Shown piece by piece: positions 27,385 to 35,523 of a stretch of 64,000 nt of DNA. Position 1 is the first letter of the stretch. Each line of letters starts with the position of its first letter. Both the position numbers and the translations under genes were made by a program. The DNA is from Natronospirillum sp965602035 (GTDB taxonomy: Bacteria; Pseudomonadota; Gammaproteobacteria; Pseudomonadales; Natronospirillaceae): positions 2,356,001 through 2,420,000 of the forward strand of contig OZ271919.1 in NCBI GenBank assembly GCA_965602035.1, given 5' to 3'. Below the pieces are notes generated by a model. The model did not search any database. It saw only the letters and a program-made list of their open reading frames with translations, and was not told where the DNA came from.

Positions 27385-29091
27385 ATGGATTGGCGACGTA
27401 TTGTACCCATAATCGGCTTTGCCTTTGTCAGCTACCTCCTGGTACTTCAATGGTCCGAGTACGACACGGCCAACAACACTGAAACCGCTGCTGATTCAGG
27501 TGCATTCCCGACCGCTGAAGCACCGCAGACCAACAGTGATGACAGCGCACTGCCCGAATTTCAGGCAAACAACCAGACTGAGAACCAACAGACAACGGGG
27601 CCGGCTCCCGCCGTACCCGGCACAGAGGCTGCGGACGGACCTGCAGGCAATGGTTCTGTCACGTTTGAGACCGGCGAGATGCTGGGCCGTATCGATTTAA
27701 CCACTGGTGACCTCACTGAACTCGCACTGAAGAACCACACCACAAGCGTCAACAGCGATACGCCACTCCGAATTCTCGAGTCGAACAACCAGCGTGTGTA
27801 TACCGCCCAGAGTGGACTGCTCAATCGAATGAACAGCGACGTGACCCGGTCTGGCACCTATTCAGCGGCACGCTCCCATTTCCAGATTGCTCAGGATCGG
27901 AGAGAACTCCGCATTCCACTTCAGAAGACGCTCGACAACGGTCAGGTCCTCACCAAGACATATATCGTGCCGGACGATACCTTTGACCTGCAGGTCGAGT
28001 TCACCGTCAGAAATAACGGTGATGCCACGTCTGAATATTCCCTGTTCGGACAGGTACGTCGTGACCGTAGCTCGGATCCGGGGCGCGGCGCCGGATTTGC
28101 CATGGCGTCTTTCCTTGGTGTTGCCACCACCAGTGAGGAAGACCGCTACATCAAGATCGACTTCGGTGATATGGACGACCGAGCCCATAGTCACACGTAT
28201 TACGGCGGCTGGATCGGATTCCTCCAGCACTACTTCCTGAGCGCCTGGGTACCGCCCCAGAACCAGACCAATCGATTCTTTGCCCGCGAGAACAATGGGC
28301 TCTACTACGCCGGGTTCACCACACCGGCGAAAACCGTAGCTCCCGGTGGCACAGAAACCTGGGAGACGACCCTGTTTGTCGGGCCCAAAATTCAGGAACA
28401 GCTCGATGCCCTGGCTGACAACCTCGAGCTGACGGTTGATTTCGGCTGGCTCTGGTGGGCCGCTCAACCGCTCTTCCAGCTTATGAAGCTGATACACGAA
28501 TATGTCGGCAATTGGGGCTGGACCATTGTTCTTCTGACCCTGACGGTAAAGCTGGTTTTCTCGCCATTGAGCGCCAAGGCCTATCGATCCATGGCCAAGA
28601 TGCGCAAATTCGCGCCGAAGATGCAGGAACTGAAAGAGCAGTATGGTGACGACCGTCAGAAAATGGCGCAGGAAACCATGAAGCTCTACAAGAAGGAAAA
28701 GATCAATCCGCTGGGCGGGTGTCTGCCGATGCTTGTCCAGATGCCGGTGTTCATTTCCCTCTACTGGGTATTCATGGAAAGTGTGGAGCTTCGGCACTCG
28801 CCGTTTATATTCTGGATTCAGGATCTGTCGTCGCGTGATCCCTACTTCATACTGCCGCTGATATTCGGCGCCACCATGTTCCTTCAGATGAAGCTGGGGG
28901 CACAGCCGACTGACCCGATGCAGGCGAAGGTCATGAAATTCCTGCCGATCGGCTTCACGGCATTCTTCCTGCTCTTCCCGGCCGGTCTGGTGTTGTACTG
29001 GGTGGTCAACAACAGTCTTTCGATTGCCCAGCAGCAATATATCAACTGGCGCGTGATGCGGGAGGATGACCGCAAGCCGGCGTCCGGCTGA
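27385..29091 (+). CDS. yidC: membrane protein insertase YidC
   Basis: A 568-residue YidC: an N-terminal TM (RRIVPIIGFAFVSYLLVLQW), a large periplasmic beta domain (about residues 55-345), and five C-terminal TMs containing WGWTIVLLTLTVKLVFSPLS, the cytosolic KMRKFAPKMQELKEQYGDD hairpin and GGCLPMLVQMPVFISLYW. It inserts inner-membrane proteins alone or with SecYEG. It starts 46 bp after rnpA. Confidence 0.97.
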   Translation: MDWRRIVPIIGFAFVSYLLVLQWSEYDTANNTETAADSGAFPTAEAPQTNSDDSALPEFQANNQTENQQTTGPAPAVPGTEAADGPAGNGSVTFETGEMLGRIDLTTGDLTELALKNHTTSVNSDTPLRILESNNQRVYTAQSGLLNRMNSDVTRSGTYSAARSHFQIAQDRRELRIPLQKTLDNGQVLTKTYIVPDDTFDLQVEFTVRNNGDATSEYSLFGQVRRDRSSDPGRGAGFAMASFLGVATTSEEDRYIKIDFGDMDDRAHSHTYYGGWIGFLQHYFLSAWVPPQNQTNRFFARENNGLYYAGFTTPAKTVAPGGTETWETTLFVGPKIQEQLDALADNLELTVDFGWLWWAAQPLFQLMKLIHEYVGNWGWTIVLLTLTVKLVFSPLSAKAYRSMAKMRKFAPKMQELKEQYGDDRQKMAQETMKLYKKEKINPLGGCLPMLVQMPVFISLYWVFMESVELRHSPFIFWIQDLSSRDPYFILPLIFGATMFLQMKLGAQPTDPMQAKVMKFLPIGFTAFFLLFPAGLVLYWVVNNSLSIAQQQYINWRVMREDDRKPASG

Positions 29092-29119
29092 TCGGTACCG
29101 GAGCCGGGAGAGCAGACCT

Positions 29120-30487
29120 GTGGCTGATACCATCTGTGCTGTTGCCACACCCCCGGGGCGCGGGGGTGTCGGCATAATCCGTCTGTCCGGTCCGGACGCC
29201 TATCCGATCGGTCGGGCACTGCTGAAACGCGACCTTCGACCCCGATTCGCCGATTACGGTGCCATTCATGACGATTCCGGTGACTGGCTCGATAATGGCA
29301 TCGCCCTCTATTTCCCGTCACCGCATTCGTTCACGGGCGAAGATGTGGTTGAACTGCAGGCGCATGGCGGGCCCGTACTGCTCGACCTCCTGATCAAGGC
29401 CATGACCCGTCTGGGCGCTCGACTGGCAAAGCCGGGGGAATTCAGCGAGCGAGCCTTTCTCAACGACAAGCTTGATCTGGCACAGGCCGAGGCAATCGCT
29501 GACCTCATAGCCGCATCATCCGAACAGGCCGCCCGGCAGGCTGTGAATTCCATGAACGGGGCGTTCTCGGAGGCGGTCAATGCATTGGCTGAATCCTGTA
29601 TCCACTTGCGCGTCTACGTGGAAGCGGCCATTGATTTCCCCGACGAAGAGGTGGACTTTCTTTCCGAAGGCCGGGTTGCCGAACATTTGGCCGATTTGCT
29701 GGCCCGGGTTGATGATGTGTTCAGAACTGCCCAGCAGGGCGCCTTGCTGCGAGACGGTATGACCGTGGTCATCGCGGGACAGCCGAATGCGGGCAAATCC
29801 AGCCTGCTCAATGCACTGTCCGGCCAGGCATCGGCCATAGTTACAGAAATCGCGGGAACCACCCGGGATATACTGCACGAAACCATACAGATAGATGGGC
29901 TCCCCCTGCATATTATTGATACGGCAGGCCTGCGAGCCACCGAGGATAAAGTCGAGCAGGCCGGAATCGATCGTGCCTGGGCCGAAATCAGCCGCGCGGA
30001 CCGGGTACTGCTGGTGGTTGATTCGGAACGTCACAGTATTGAAGGGGCGCTCGAAGACCACCGGGAAATTCTTGACCGCTTGCCGGCTGGCCTATCCGTT
30101 ACGCAGATCCGGAACAAGTGCGATCTGACCGGCGAACCCGCAGGCCTCACGACCGGTCGGGAAGCGGAGCCGTTTACCGCTATCGTGACGCTGAGTGCGG
30201 AAACGGGGACGGGTATGGAGTCACTGCGCAACCACCTGAAAACGATCGTGGGTTACGAAAGCACCACGGAAGGCGGTTATATTGCCCGGCGGCGGCACCT
30301 GGAGGCATTAACGGAAGCACATGATTATATCCGTCATGCCCGGGATGAAATGGCGGCGACTGCAGCGGGGGAGCTCGTCGCCGAAAACCTGCGTATGGCC
30401 CAGCAGGCATTGAACACCATTACCGGGGAGTTCACCTCAGACGACCTGTTGGGTGAGATTTTCAGCAGTTTCTGTATAGGAAAATAG
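29120..30487 (+). CDS. mnmE: tRNA U34 modification GTPase MnmE
   Basis: A 455-residue MnmE read from GTG 29120, which has GGGAGAG at good spacing and gives the family length. It has an N-terminal THF-binding domain (TICAVATPPGRGGVGIIRLSG), a G domain with GQPNAGKSSLLNAL, the GTTRD switch, DTAGLR and NKCD, and the C-terminal CIGK cysteine motif. With MnmG it makes 5-carboxymethylaminomethyluridine at tRNA wobble positions. The usual next gene mnmG is absent; an accessory island follows. Confidence 0.96.
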   Translation: MADTICAVATPPGRGGVGIIRLSGPDAYPIGRALLKRDLRPRFADYGAIHDDSGDWLDNGIALYFPSPHSFTGEDVVELQAHGGPVLLDLLIKAMTRLGARLAKPGEFSERAFLNDKLDLAQAEAIADLIAASSEQAARQAVNSMNGAFSEAVNALAESCIHLRVYVEAAIDFPDEEVDFLSEGRVAEHLADLLARVDDVFRTAQQGALLRDGMTVVIAGQPNAGKSSLLNALSGQASAIVTEIAGTTRDILHETIQIDGLPLHIIDTAGLRATEDKVEQAGIDRAWAEISRADRVLLVVDSERHSIEGALEDHREILDRLPAGLSVTQIRNKCDLTGEPAGLTTGREAEPFTAIVTLSAETGTGMESLRNHLKTIVGYESTTEGGYIARRRHLEALTEAHDYIRHARDEMAATAAGELVAENLRMAQQALNTITGEFTSDDLLGEIFSSFCIGK

Positions 30488-30603
30488 TGCACAACATCGT
30501 CCGGTACCGAAAACCTTGCCCGCCAAAGTATGATATGCTTTATTCAAGATAATAGCCGCAAATATCGAACCGGATAGTAGAATCCCGTGCCAGAGTACAG
30601 TTT

Positions 30604-31101
30604 ATGCCATCAATAGCTGCCCGAACCTTGATAGCTATAACAATAACTACTATTACCTCTTATGCGGTCGCCAAGAACGTAGAACATGGGAAATATTCCA
30701 AAACAGATGCATCCCGGCATTCAGCCAATATAATTATTCCGACGGAATGTACATGTTGTGAATCGATGATTGAGTACTTGGAATCAGCAGGTTACAAAAT
30801 TTCCCATAAATACATGGAAAGTAGCGATGTCGTAAAACAGCGTCAAAATGTGCCAAAAAAACTGAAACGATGTGTAACGACCGTTATAGATGGTTACTTA
30901 ATCGAGGGCCAGGTACCTATCCATTCCATAGAAAAATTCCTTCATGCGCCTGTTAAACCTTTTGGGTCACGCACGGTCGGCCTTTCCGTTACCGTGGATG
31001 TACAGAATCGAACCAATAATAATAAAGGCAGCAATCATTACAACATAGTTGCATTCACCCGAGAGGGGCATTCGACAGTCATTGATCGCTATCAGCCTTA
31101 G
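30604..31101 (+). CDS. DUF411-like exported metal-binding protein, divergent
   Basis: A 165-residue protein with an N-terminal signal-like segment (TLIAITITTITSYAVA). The core resembles DUF411: TECTCCESMIEYLESAGYKI supplies a CxxC-type metal site (C-T-C-C), then a VPKKLKRCVTTVIDGYLIEGQVPIHSIEKFL segment with the conserved Cys and EGHVP-like motif. DUF411 genes accompany copper and other metal resistance loci. The usual Gly/Pro-rich GMPxGSPGM tail is not present; an Asn-rich stretch replaces it. Composition is more AT-rich than mnmE, suggesting transfer. Function inferred only. Confidence 0.7.
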   Translation: MPSIAARTLIAITITTITSYAVAKNVEHGKYSKTDASRHSANIIIPTECTCCESMIEYLESAGYKISHKYMESSDVVKQRQNVPKKLKRCVTTVIDGYLIEGQVPIHSIEKFLHAPVKPFGSRTVGLSVTVDVQNRTNNNKGSNHYNIVAFTREGHSTVIDRYQP

Positions 31102-31185
31102 CTACAAGGCGTCAATGGAGCATAGCAGTTAATCAAGGGTATCTGGATTAAGTGGTAGATGGAGCCTCCCTGCTCCTTCGAACCA

Positions 31186-32039
31186 TTATCTCTCCCAGAA
31201 GGTTGATAGATCGACGCCGCAGTTCTTCTCGGGCTCGGGGAGACCCATGCTGTAGGTCATGGTGGCCTTGCCCGGGAAAGGGGATTCCTTGATCTGTGGC
31301 GCCTTCTTCTTGTGCCTGGTGGTGTAGAGCATCCGCGCCCGCATCACCTCGAATGAGTAGCCCCGGCCATCGCGGTTCTTGTCCTTGGCCAGCCGGTTGA
31401 TCGACTCCGTGAAGGCGTTGGTGATCGGGATGTCGGTCTCGAAGTAGGTCAACATCTCCTCACGCTATGAGTTGACGGCGCTGACAAGATCCTTCCAGAC
31501 CGCCTTCTGCCCCTGCGGGATGTCGTCAATCCAGGCAGCAAGTGCCTGCTCAGCATCTCGCCGGGTGGCACAGTCCCAGATGTGGTAGAACTGTTCCTTG
31601 TGCTCGTAGGCTGCCAGCAGCTGAGGGAAGGCCCCCGTCCAGGTTTCCATGATGAGCCGTTCGCGGTCTGAGATATCGTGAGCCCGCTTCAGCAGGATCT
31701 TCCGATCTCCCTTGAGCGTCCGTCGCTGGTTGGCCGTCAGCTCCTTCCTGAGCCCCTTGCGGACCTTCTCCAAGCCAAGGCCTCTTTGGCCATACGCACC
31801 ACATGGAACTTATCGACCACGATGCGGGCCTGTGGCAGCACCGCCTGGACGGTACGGCGGTAGGGCTTCCACATCTCCATGCTGACGATCTCGACCTTGT
31901 CGCGCCCGGTCATGCTCATGAGGCGCTTCGTCACCGCGTCCTGCTGACGACCGGGCAACAGGTCCAACAGGGTGCGCTCTTCCAAATTGGTCAGGATGTA
32001 GCGGTAGCGGCGGTTGCGTATTCCGGTGAAGATGAACGG
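31186..32039 (-). pseudogene. ISL3-family transposase remnant
   Basis: About 280 codons of an ISL3 DDE transposase: RNRRYRYILTNLEERTLLDLL, IVVDKFHVVRMAKEAL, LTANQRRTLKGDRKILL and NAFTESINRLAKDKNRDGRGYSFEVMRARML. The N-terminal zinc-finger/HTH part is gone (an in-frame TAA at 32040-32042). Two further lesions are visible: a 4-bp TTGG-type duplication near 31770 shifts the frame, and a TAG interrupts it near 31460. No terminal repeats recognised. Not functional. Confidence 0.85.
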
Positions 32040-32082
32040 TTATTCTGGTTGAACGTGAACACCTGATTTCCTGGCGCATCAC

Positions 32083-32214
32083 TCAGTCTGTTTTTCTACT
32101 CGGGTGTTCATCTTCGGTCAATTCGTTTCGGGTTTTTCGCATGGATTCTCCTTTGAGGTTGACCCGGTGAGCGTTGTGCATCAGCCGGTCGAGGATCAGC
32201 ATCAGCAGCTGGAC
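32083..32214 (-). pseudogene. istB (IS21-family helper ATPase) 3' fragment
   Basis: The 44 codons read VQLLMLILDRLMHNAHRVNL, then KGESMRKTRNELTEDEH to the stop, the conserved C-terminus of IstB. The fragment ends exactly at the GGAC target duplication of the outer IS3-family element (32211-32214). Its 5' counterpart lies on the far side at 35095-35395. Confidence 0.8.
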
Positions 32215-33026
32215 GGTAATCCCCCCATTTATAACCGGGGCGATAAGTAGAGTCGTTTAGGCAGCCATGGCTACCTTCTGTTTCGGTGTAGTGCCGCCCA
32301 GTGCCATATTCGGTCGCTCGTGGTTGTAAGTCCAGAGCCAACGTGTGGCGAAGTCCTGAACCTCGGTGATGTCATCGAACAGATAATGGCTCAACCAGTC
32401 GTAGCGAACTGTTCGGTTGTAGCGTTCGACGTAGGCATTCTGCTGCGGATTTCCAGGCTGGATGTACAGCAGCTCAATACCTTCCTGCTTCGCCCAGCTG
32501 ATCAATTTGCCGCTGATGTATTCCGGGCCGTTGTCACAGCGAATGGCTTTGGGTTTGCCACGCCATTCGATCAGCTGCGTCAGAGAGCGTATGACACGCT
32601 CTGCTGGTAACGAGAAGTCGGCATCGATGATCAGCCCTTCCCGGTTATAGTCATCGATCACGTTGAACAACCGATACGTTCGACCGTCTCCCAACTGATC
32701 GTGCATGAAGTCCATCAACCAGCAGTCATTCAGCGCTTGTGGCACAGCCAGTGGTTCCGGCTTTTCTCGGACCAGGCGTTTCTTCGGTTTGATCCGTAGG
32801 TTCAACTCCAGTTCCCGGTAGATCCGATAAATGCGCTTGTGATTCCAGCCAAAGCCCTTCACGTTGCGCAAATACAGGTAACACAGGCCAAAGCCCCAGT
32901 TGTGCTGGTTGTGGGTCAAGCGCACCAGCCAATCGGCAATGACGGCGTTCTCATGGCTCAGCTTCGCCTGGTAGCGATAACAGGTCTCCGCTGTTTTTCA
33001 ACGTAGCTGTCCATTAAACACGTTCA

Positions 33027-34073
33027 CTAAGCCGCGTGTCTCTCTGGTTGCTCCCGGGTTGGATTCAATGCCACTTCCGTGATCGGACTCCAGTCCCGGG
33101 TACTACCGGACCAACGCTCCGGGTGCTTGGCTTTTGCCGCCTGATACACCCGCTCACGTTGCTCCAGAATGGCTTGGTCTTCGCCCCGGTGCCGAGCACC
33201 TGGGGTAACGAAGTTGATACCACTGTGGAGATGAATTTCGTTGTACGCGTACTCGAACTCCAGCATCCACTTTCGGGCATGGTCAATGGACTTGAAGCCC
33301 TTTGACGGCCATTTGGGGCAGTATTTCACCGTCCGGAAGGCCGCTTCTGAGTACGGGTTGTCATTGCTGACTCTGGGTCGGCTATACGACATCAGCATAC
33401 CCAATTCACCCAAGCGTGAGCGCAGCGTGTATGACGTCATGGGCGCGCCGTTATCCGAGTGCAGTACCGGTGGGTTATCCCAGCAGTTCTCACGGAGCAG
33501 AGCGCGTTCTATGAGCTCTTTTGCAAATTGCCCGGACTCACAGTCATGAACTTCCCAGGCGACCATTTTGCGGCTGTAGATGTCGAGGACCAGGTACAGA
33601 TACCAGTGCTGACCTTTCACCGCAGACGGCATGTAACTGATGTCCCACGTGTACACCTGATTGGGCCCGGTTGCGATAAAGGTATCCGGCGCCGGGCGCT
33701 TCTGGCGCTTGTTGGCCCGACCTCGCTCGTTCACTTGGCTGTGCTTTTTCAGGACGCGATAGAACGTCGATTCCGAGGCCACATACACACCCAGGTCGGC
33801 CAGCTTCGGCACGATCTGCGAGGGCGGCAGGCTGCGGTAAACCGGCATGTTGCAGATAATCAAAATCCGGTCCTCTTCCTCGCGTGTCAGTTGTTTTGGC
33901 TGGACCGGTTTCAACCCACTCGGTCGGCCGTCTTCCAGCACCTTGCCGGCGGCATTACGCCAGCGTTTCAGTGTGCGCTGGCTGAGCCCCATCAGCTCCG
34001 CCACTTTGAAGCGCCGGGCACCATGCGCCACGGCTTCATCGAACCAGGCCAGGAGCCTTGTACGTTCCCTCAA
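33027..34073 (-). CDS. IS3-family transposase OrfB of nested element
   Basis: A 348-codon frame with an N-terminal HTH (FKVAELMGLSQRTLKRW) and an rve integrase core with all three acidic residues: TWDISYMPS, LHSDNGAPMT and NPYSEAAFRTVKY. Its frame stays open upstream to about 34130 and joins OrfA by a -1 shift at the A AAA AAG heptamer, giving an OrfAB fusion (KKARSLVWEGSEQRRR in the junction). The nominal TTG start at 34073 may never be used. Confidence 0.9.
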   Translation of the reverse strand: MRERTRLLAWFDEAVAHGARRFKVAELMGLSQRTLKRWRNAAGKVLEDGRPSGLKPVQPKQLTREEEDRILIICNMPVYRSLPPSQIVPKLADLGVYVASESTFYRVLKKHSQVNERGRANKRQKRPAPDTFIATGPNQVYTWDISYMPSAVKGQHWYLYLVLDIYSRKMVAWEVHDCESGQFAKELIERALLRENCWDNPPVLHSDNGAPMTSYTLRSRLGELGMLMSYSRPRVSNDNPYSEAAFRTVKYCPKWPSKGFKSIDHARKWMLEFEYAYNEIHLHSGINFVTPGARHRGEDQAILEQRERVYQAAKAKHPERWSGSTRDWSPITEVALNPTREQPERHAA

Positions 34074-34078
34074 CGGCG

Positions 34079-34585
34079 TCAGTCGTCGCCGTTGTTCGGA
34101 TCCTTCCCATACAAGGCTTCGAGCTTTTTTGACAGCACCAGCAATGAGGTGGTCTCGGCCAATGCATGATCCTTACGTCGCAGTTCCGCTTCGAGCTTAC
34201 GGATCTTTTTCCGCTGATTCTTGCTCTGGGCCTGAGCGGCTTTCTGCTCGTCCTGTTGCTGACCGGCACCGGATAGACAAGCCGCTTTCCATTGCTCAAT
34301 CTGCTCTGGGTACAGGCCTTTCTTGCGGCAGTATTCGCTCAGCTCCACCTCAGACATCGGGGCGGTTTCTATCACCACCGCCAGTTTGGCTTCGGCAGAC
34401 CAATCGTCTCCGGTTCTCGTCTCTCCGGGCACAGGCTGACCTCGTTCTCGACACTGTTTCAACCAATTGTACAGCGTCACATCGGCAATGCCTTCCTCGG
34501 CGGCAACCGAAACCACAGTGCGGTTATGTGGTGGCAGTAATTTCTTTAGAACGGCCGCTTTGCGTTCCAGTGAATAGCGTGGCAT
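34079..34585 (-). CDS. IS3-family OrfA of nested element
   Basis: A 168-residue protein from ATG 34585: MPRYSLERKAAVLKKLLPPH, an HTH (VVSVAAEEGIADVTLYNWLK), a second HTH-like part (ELSEYCRKKGLYPEQIEQWK) and a C-terminal coiled coil ending KKLEALYG. It provides the DNA-binding part of OrfAB and may repress transposition when made alone. Larger than the ~90-residue OrfA of other IS3 groups because of the duplicated HTH. Confidence 0.88.
   Translation of the reverse strand: MPRYSLERKAAVLKKLLPPHNRTVVSVAAEEGIADVTLYNWLKQCRERGQPVPGETRTGDDWSAEAKLAVVIETAPMSEVELSEYCRKKGLYPEQIEQWKAACLSGAGQQQDEQKAAQAQSKNQRKKIRKLEAELRRKDHALAETTSLLVLSKKLEALYGKDPNNGDD
34124..34130 (-). promoter_or_regulatory. programmed -1 frameshift site (A6G) in nested IS
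   Basis: On the minus strand the orfA codons TCA AAA AAG contain the slippery heptamer A AAA AAG in the correct zero-frame phase. A -1 slip enters the orfB frame with no stop before the OrfB integrase domain. This is the standard way IS3-family elements make OrfAB. Confidence 0.85.
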
Positions 34586-34753
34586 ATGAATGTCCAAAGC
34601 GCCCTCTCTCGGGGTTAAACGGCGAAACCGCCGACTGGACATCTACGTTGACAGAGAGGGTCTCGCTGATGCCGAAGGCCACACAGGCCAGTCGGATACT
34701 GCAGCAGCCGGCCTCAACCGCGTTCTTTGCCATCTCTCGGCGTTGAGATGGCT

Positions 34754-35020
34754 TTACCACTTTCCCTCAAGGGCCTCCTGGCGCAGATCGGATATTAAGC
34801 GCTCCTCAGCGTACATCTTCTTGAGGCGGCGGTTCTCGTCTTCGAGTTCCTTAAGGCGCTTCATCATGGAGGTGTCCATGCCGCCGTACTTGGAACGCCA
34901 TTTATAGAACGTGGCACTGCTCATGCCGTGCTCACGGCACAGCTCCGGAACCGGCACGCCGGACTCAGCCTGCTTCAGAATCGCCATGATCTGGCTGTCG
35001 GTGAATCGTGATTTACGCAT
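34754..35020 (-). CDS. IS3-family OrfA of outer element
   Basis: An 88-residue OrfA: RKSRFTDSQIMAILKQAESG, CREHGMSSATFYKWRSKYGG (HTH) and a C-terminal leucine-zipper-like helix (MKRLKELEDENRRLKKMYAE). The ATG at 35020 has GGAGA upstream. It overlaps the orfB start at 34760, as usual. Intact, but its partner OrfB is broken by the nested insertion. Confidence 0.92.
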   Translation of the reverse strand: MRKSRFTDSQIMAILKQAESGVPVPELCREHGMSSATFYKWRSKYGGMDTSMMKRLKELEDENRRLKKMYAEERLISDLRQEALEGKW

Positions 35021-35094
35021 GTGGAATCTCCTGTCTCTTCAGAGTACAAAATTCCACTTATCACCGCGATTATTTTTCGGGGGGATTACCGGAC

Positions 35095-35395
35095 CCGGGA
35101 GAGCTGCTTAAGCAGCTTGGGGTACGTGCCAACGGCCTTGGCCTGGGTCAGATTCCAGCAACAGGCGGGAGAGCCGGTAGTAGCGCACGTTGTTGTAACC
35201 GTTCAGACAGGCGGTGTGGCCCAGGGCACAGGCCAGATAGGTCTTGCCACTGCCACAGGGCCCGGTCATCAGCAGGTTCTGTCCCCGATTGACCCAGTCG
35301 CACTGGGCCAGCCGGGCGATCAGAGCTTTATCGACACCCCGGGGGTCCTGGTAGTCGATCTCCTACACGCTGGCGTTGAGCTTGAAGCGGGCCAT
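35095..35395 (-). pseudogene. istB (IS21-family helper ATPase) 5'/middle fragment
   Basis: Reads ARFKLNASV, a TAG at 35363-35365, EIDYQDPRGVDKALIARLAQ, and Walker A MTGPCGSGKTYLACALGH, then YNNVRYYRLSRLLL; a further frameshift leads to TYPKLLKQLSRV at the element boundary. About 70 residues between this point and the 3' fragment (32083-32214) are missing although the two flanks share the target duplication, so istB had an internal deletion before the outer IS landed. Confidence 0.82.
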
Positions 35396-35523
35396 AGGTT
35401 CACCAGCGCATTCCGATAGCTGTATGAACACATCATCGTGACCCTTCCGCCTCGCAGACGCCTGGACGTTTAGAGGCTGTTCCAGACGGCGGCGGAGCCG
35501 CTGAGGAAGTTGGACTGCTAAGC

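Larger units (their letters stand above)
32989..34658. mobile_element. nested IS3-family element, intact
   Basis: About 1.67 kb inserted in orfB of the outer element. Near-terminal inverted repeats CAACGTAGCTGTCCA (32999-33013) and the complement of CAACGTAGATGTCCA (34636-34650) match at 14/15. The flanks share GGTCTC (32983-32988 and 34659-34664), read as the target duplication, although 6 bp is longer than the usual 3-5 and part may be chance. Both reading frames are intact and a programmed frameshift site is present, so it could be mobile. Confidence 0.85.
32257..34760 (-). pseudogene. outer IS3-family transposase OrfB, split by nested IS
   Basis: The 5' exon (34659-34760) encodes VKPSQRREMAKNAVEAGCCS and on to FGISET; the 3' exon (32257-32988) resumes with ETCYRYQAKLSHENAVIADW and carries the DDE core (WLMDFMHDQ, IRCDNGPEY, NAYVERYNRT). 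Joining across one copy of the GGTCTC duplication restores an open frame with no other lesion, so the interruption looks recent. Integrase core of the IS3/IS407 type. Confidence 0.87.
32215..35090. mobile_element. outer IS3-family element (IS407/IS51-like), inserted in istB and itself interrupted
   Basis: Ends are inverted repeats beginning GGTAATCCCCCC (32215-32226) and its complement GGGGGGATTACC (35079-35090), with further partial similarity inward (GATAAGT). Both are flanked by GGAC (32211-32214 and 35091-35094), a 4-bp target duplication typical of the IS407 group. Removing the nested element leaves about 1.2 kb, the family's usual size. It carries orfA and a split orfB. Confidence 0.85.

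Noticed and set aside
27862..29175. 437-codon open frame opposite yidC
   Set aside because: Antisense shadow of a clear yidC; Arg/His/Gln-rich translation without motifs.
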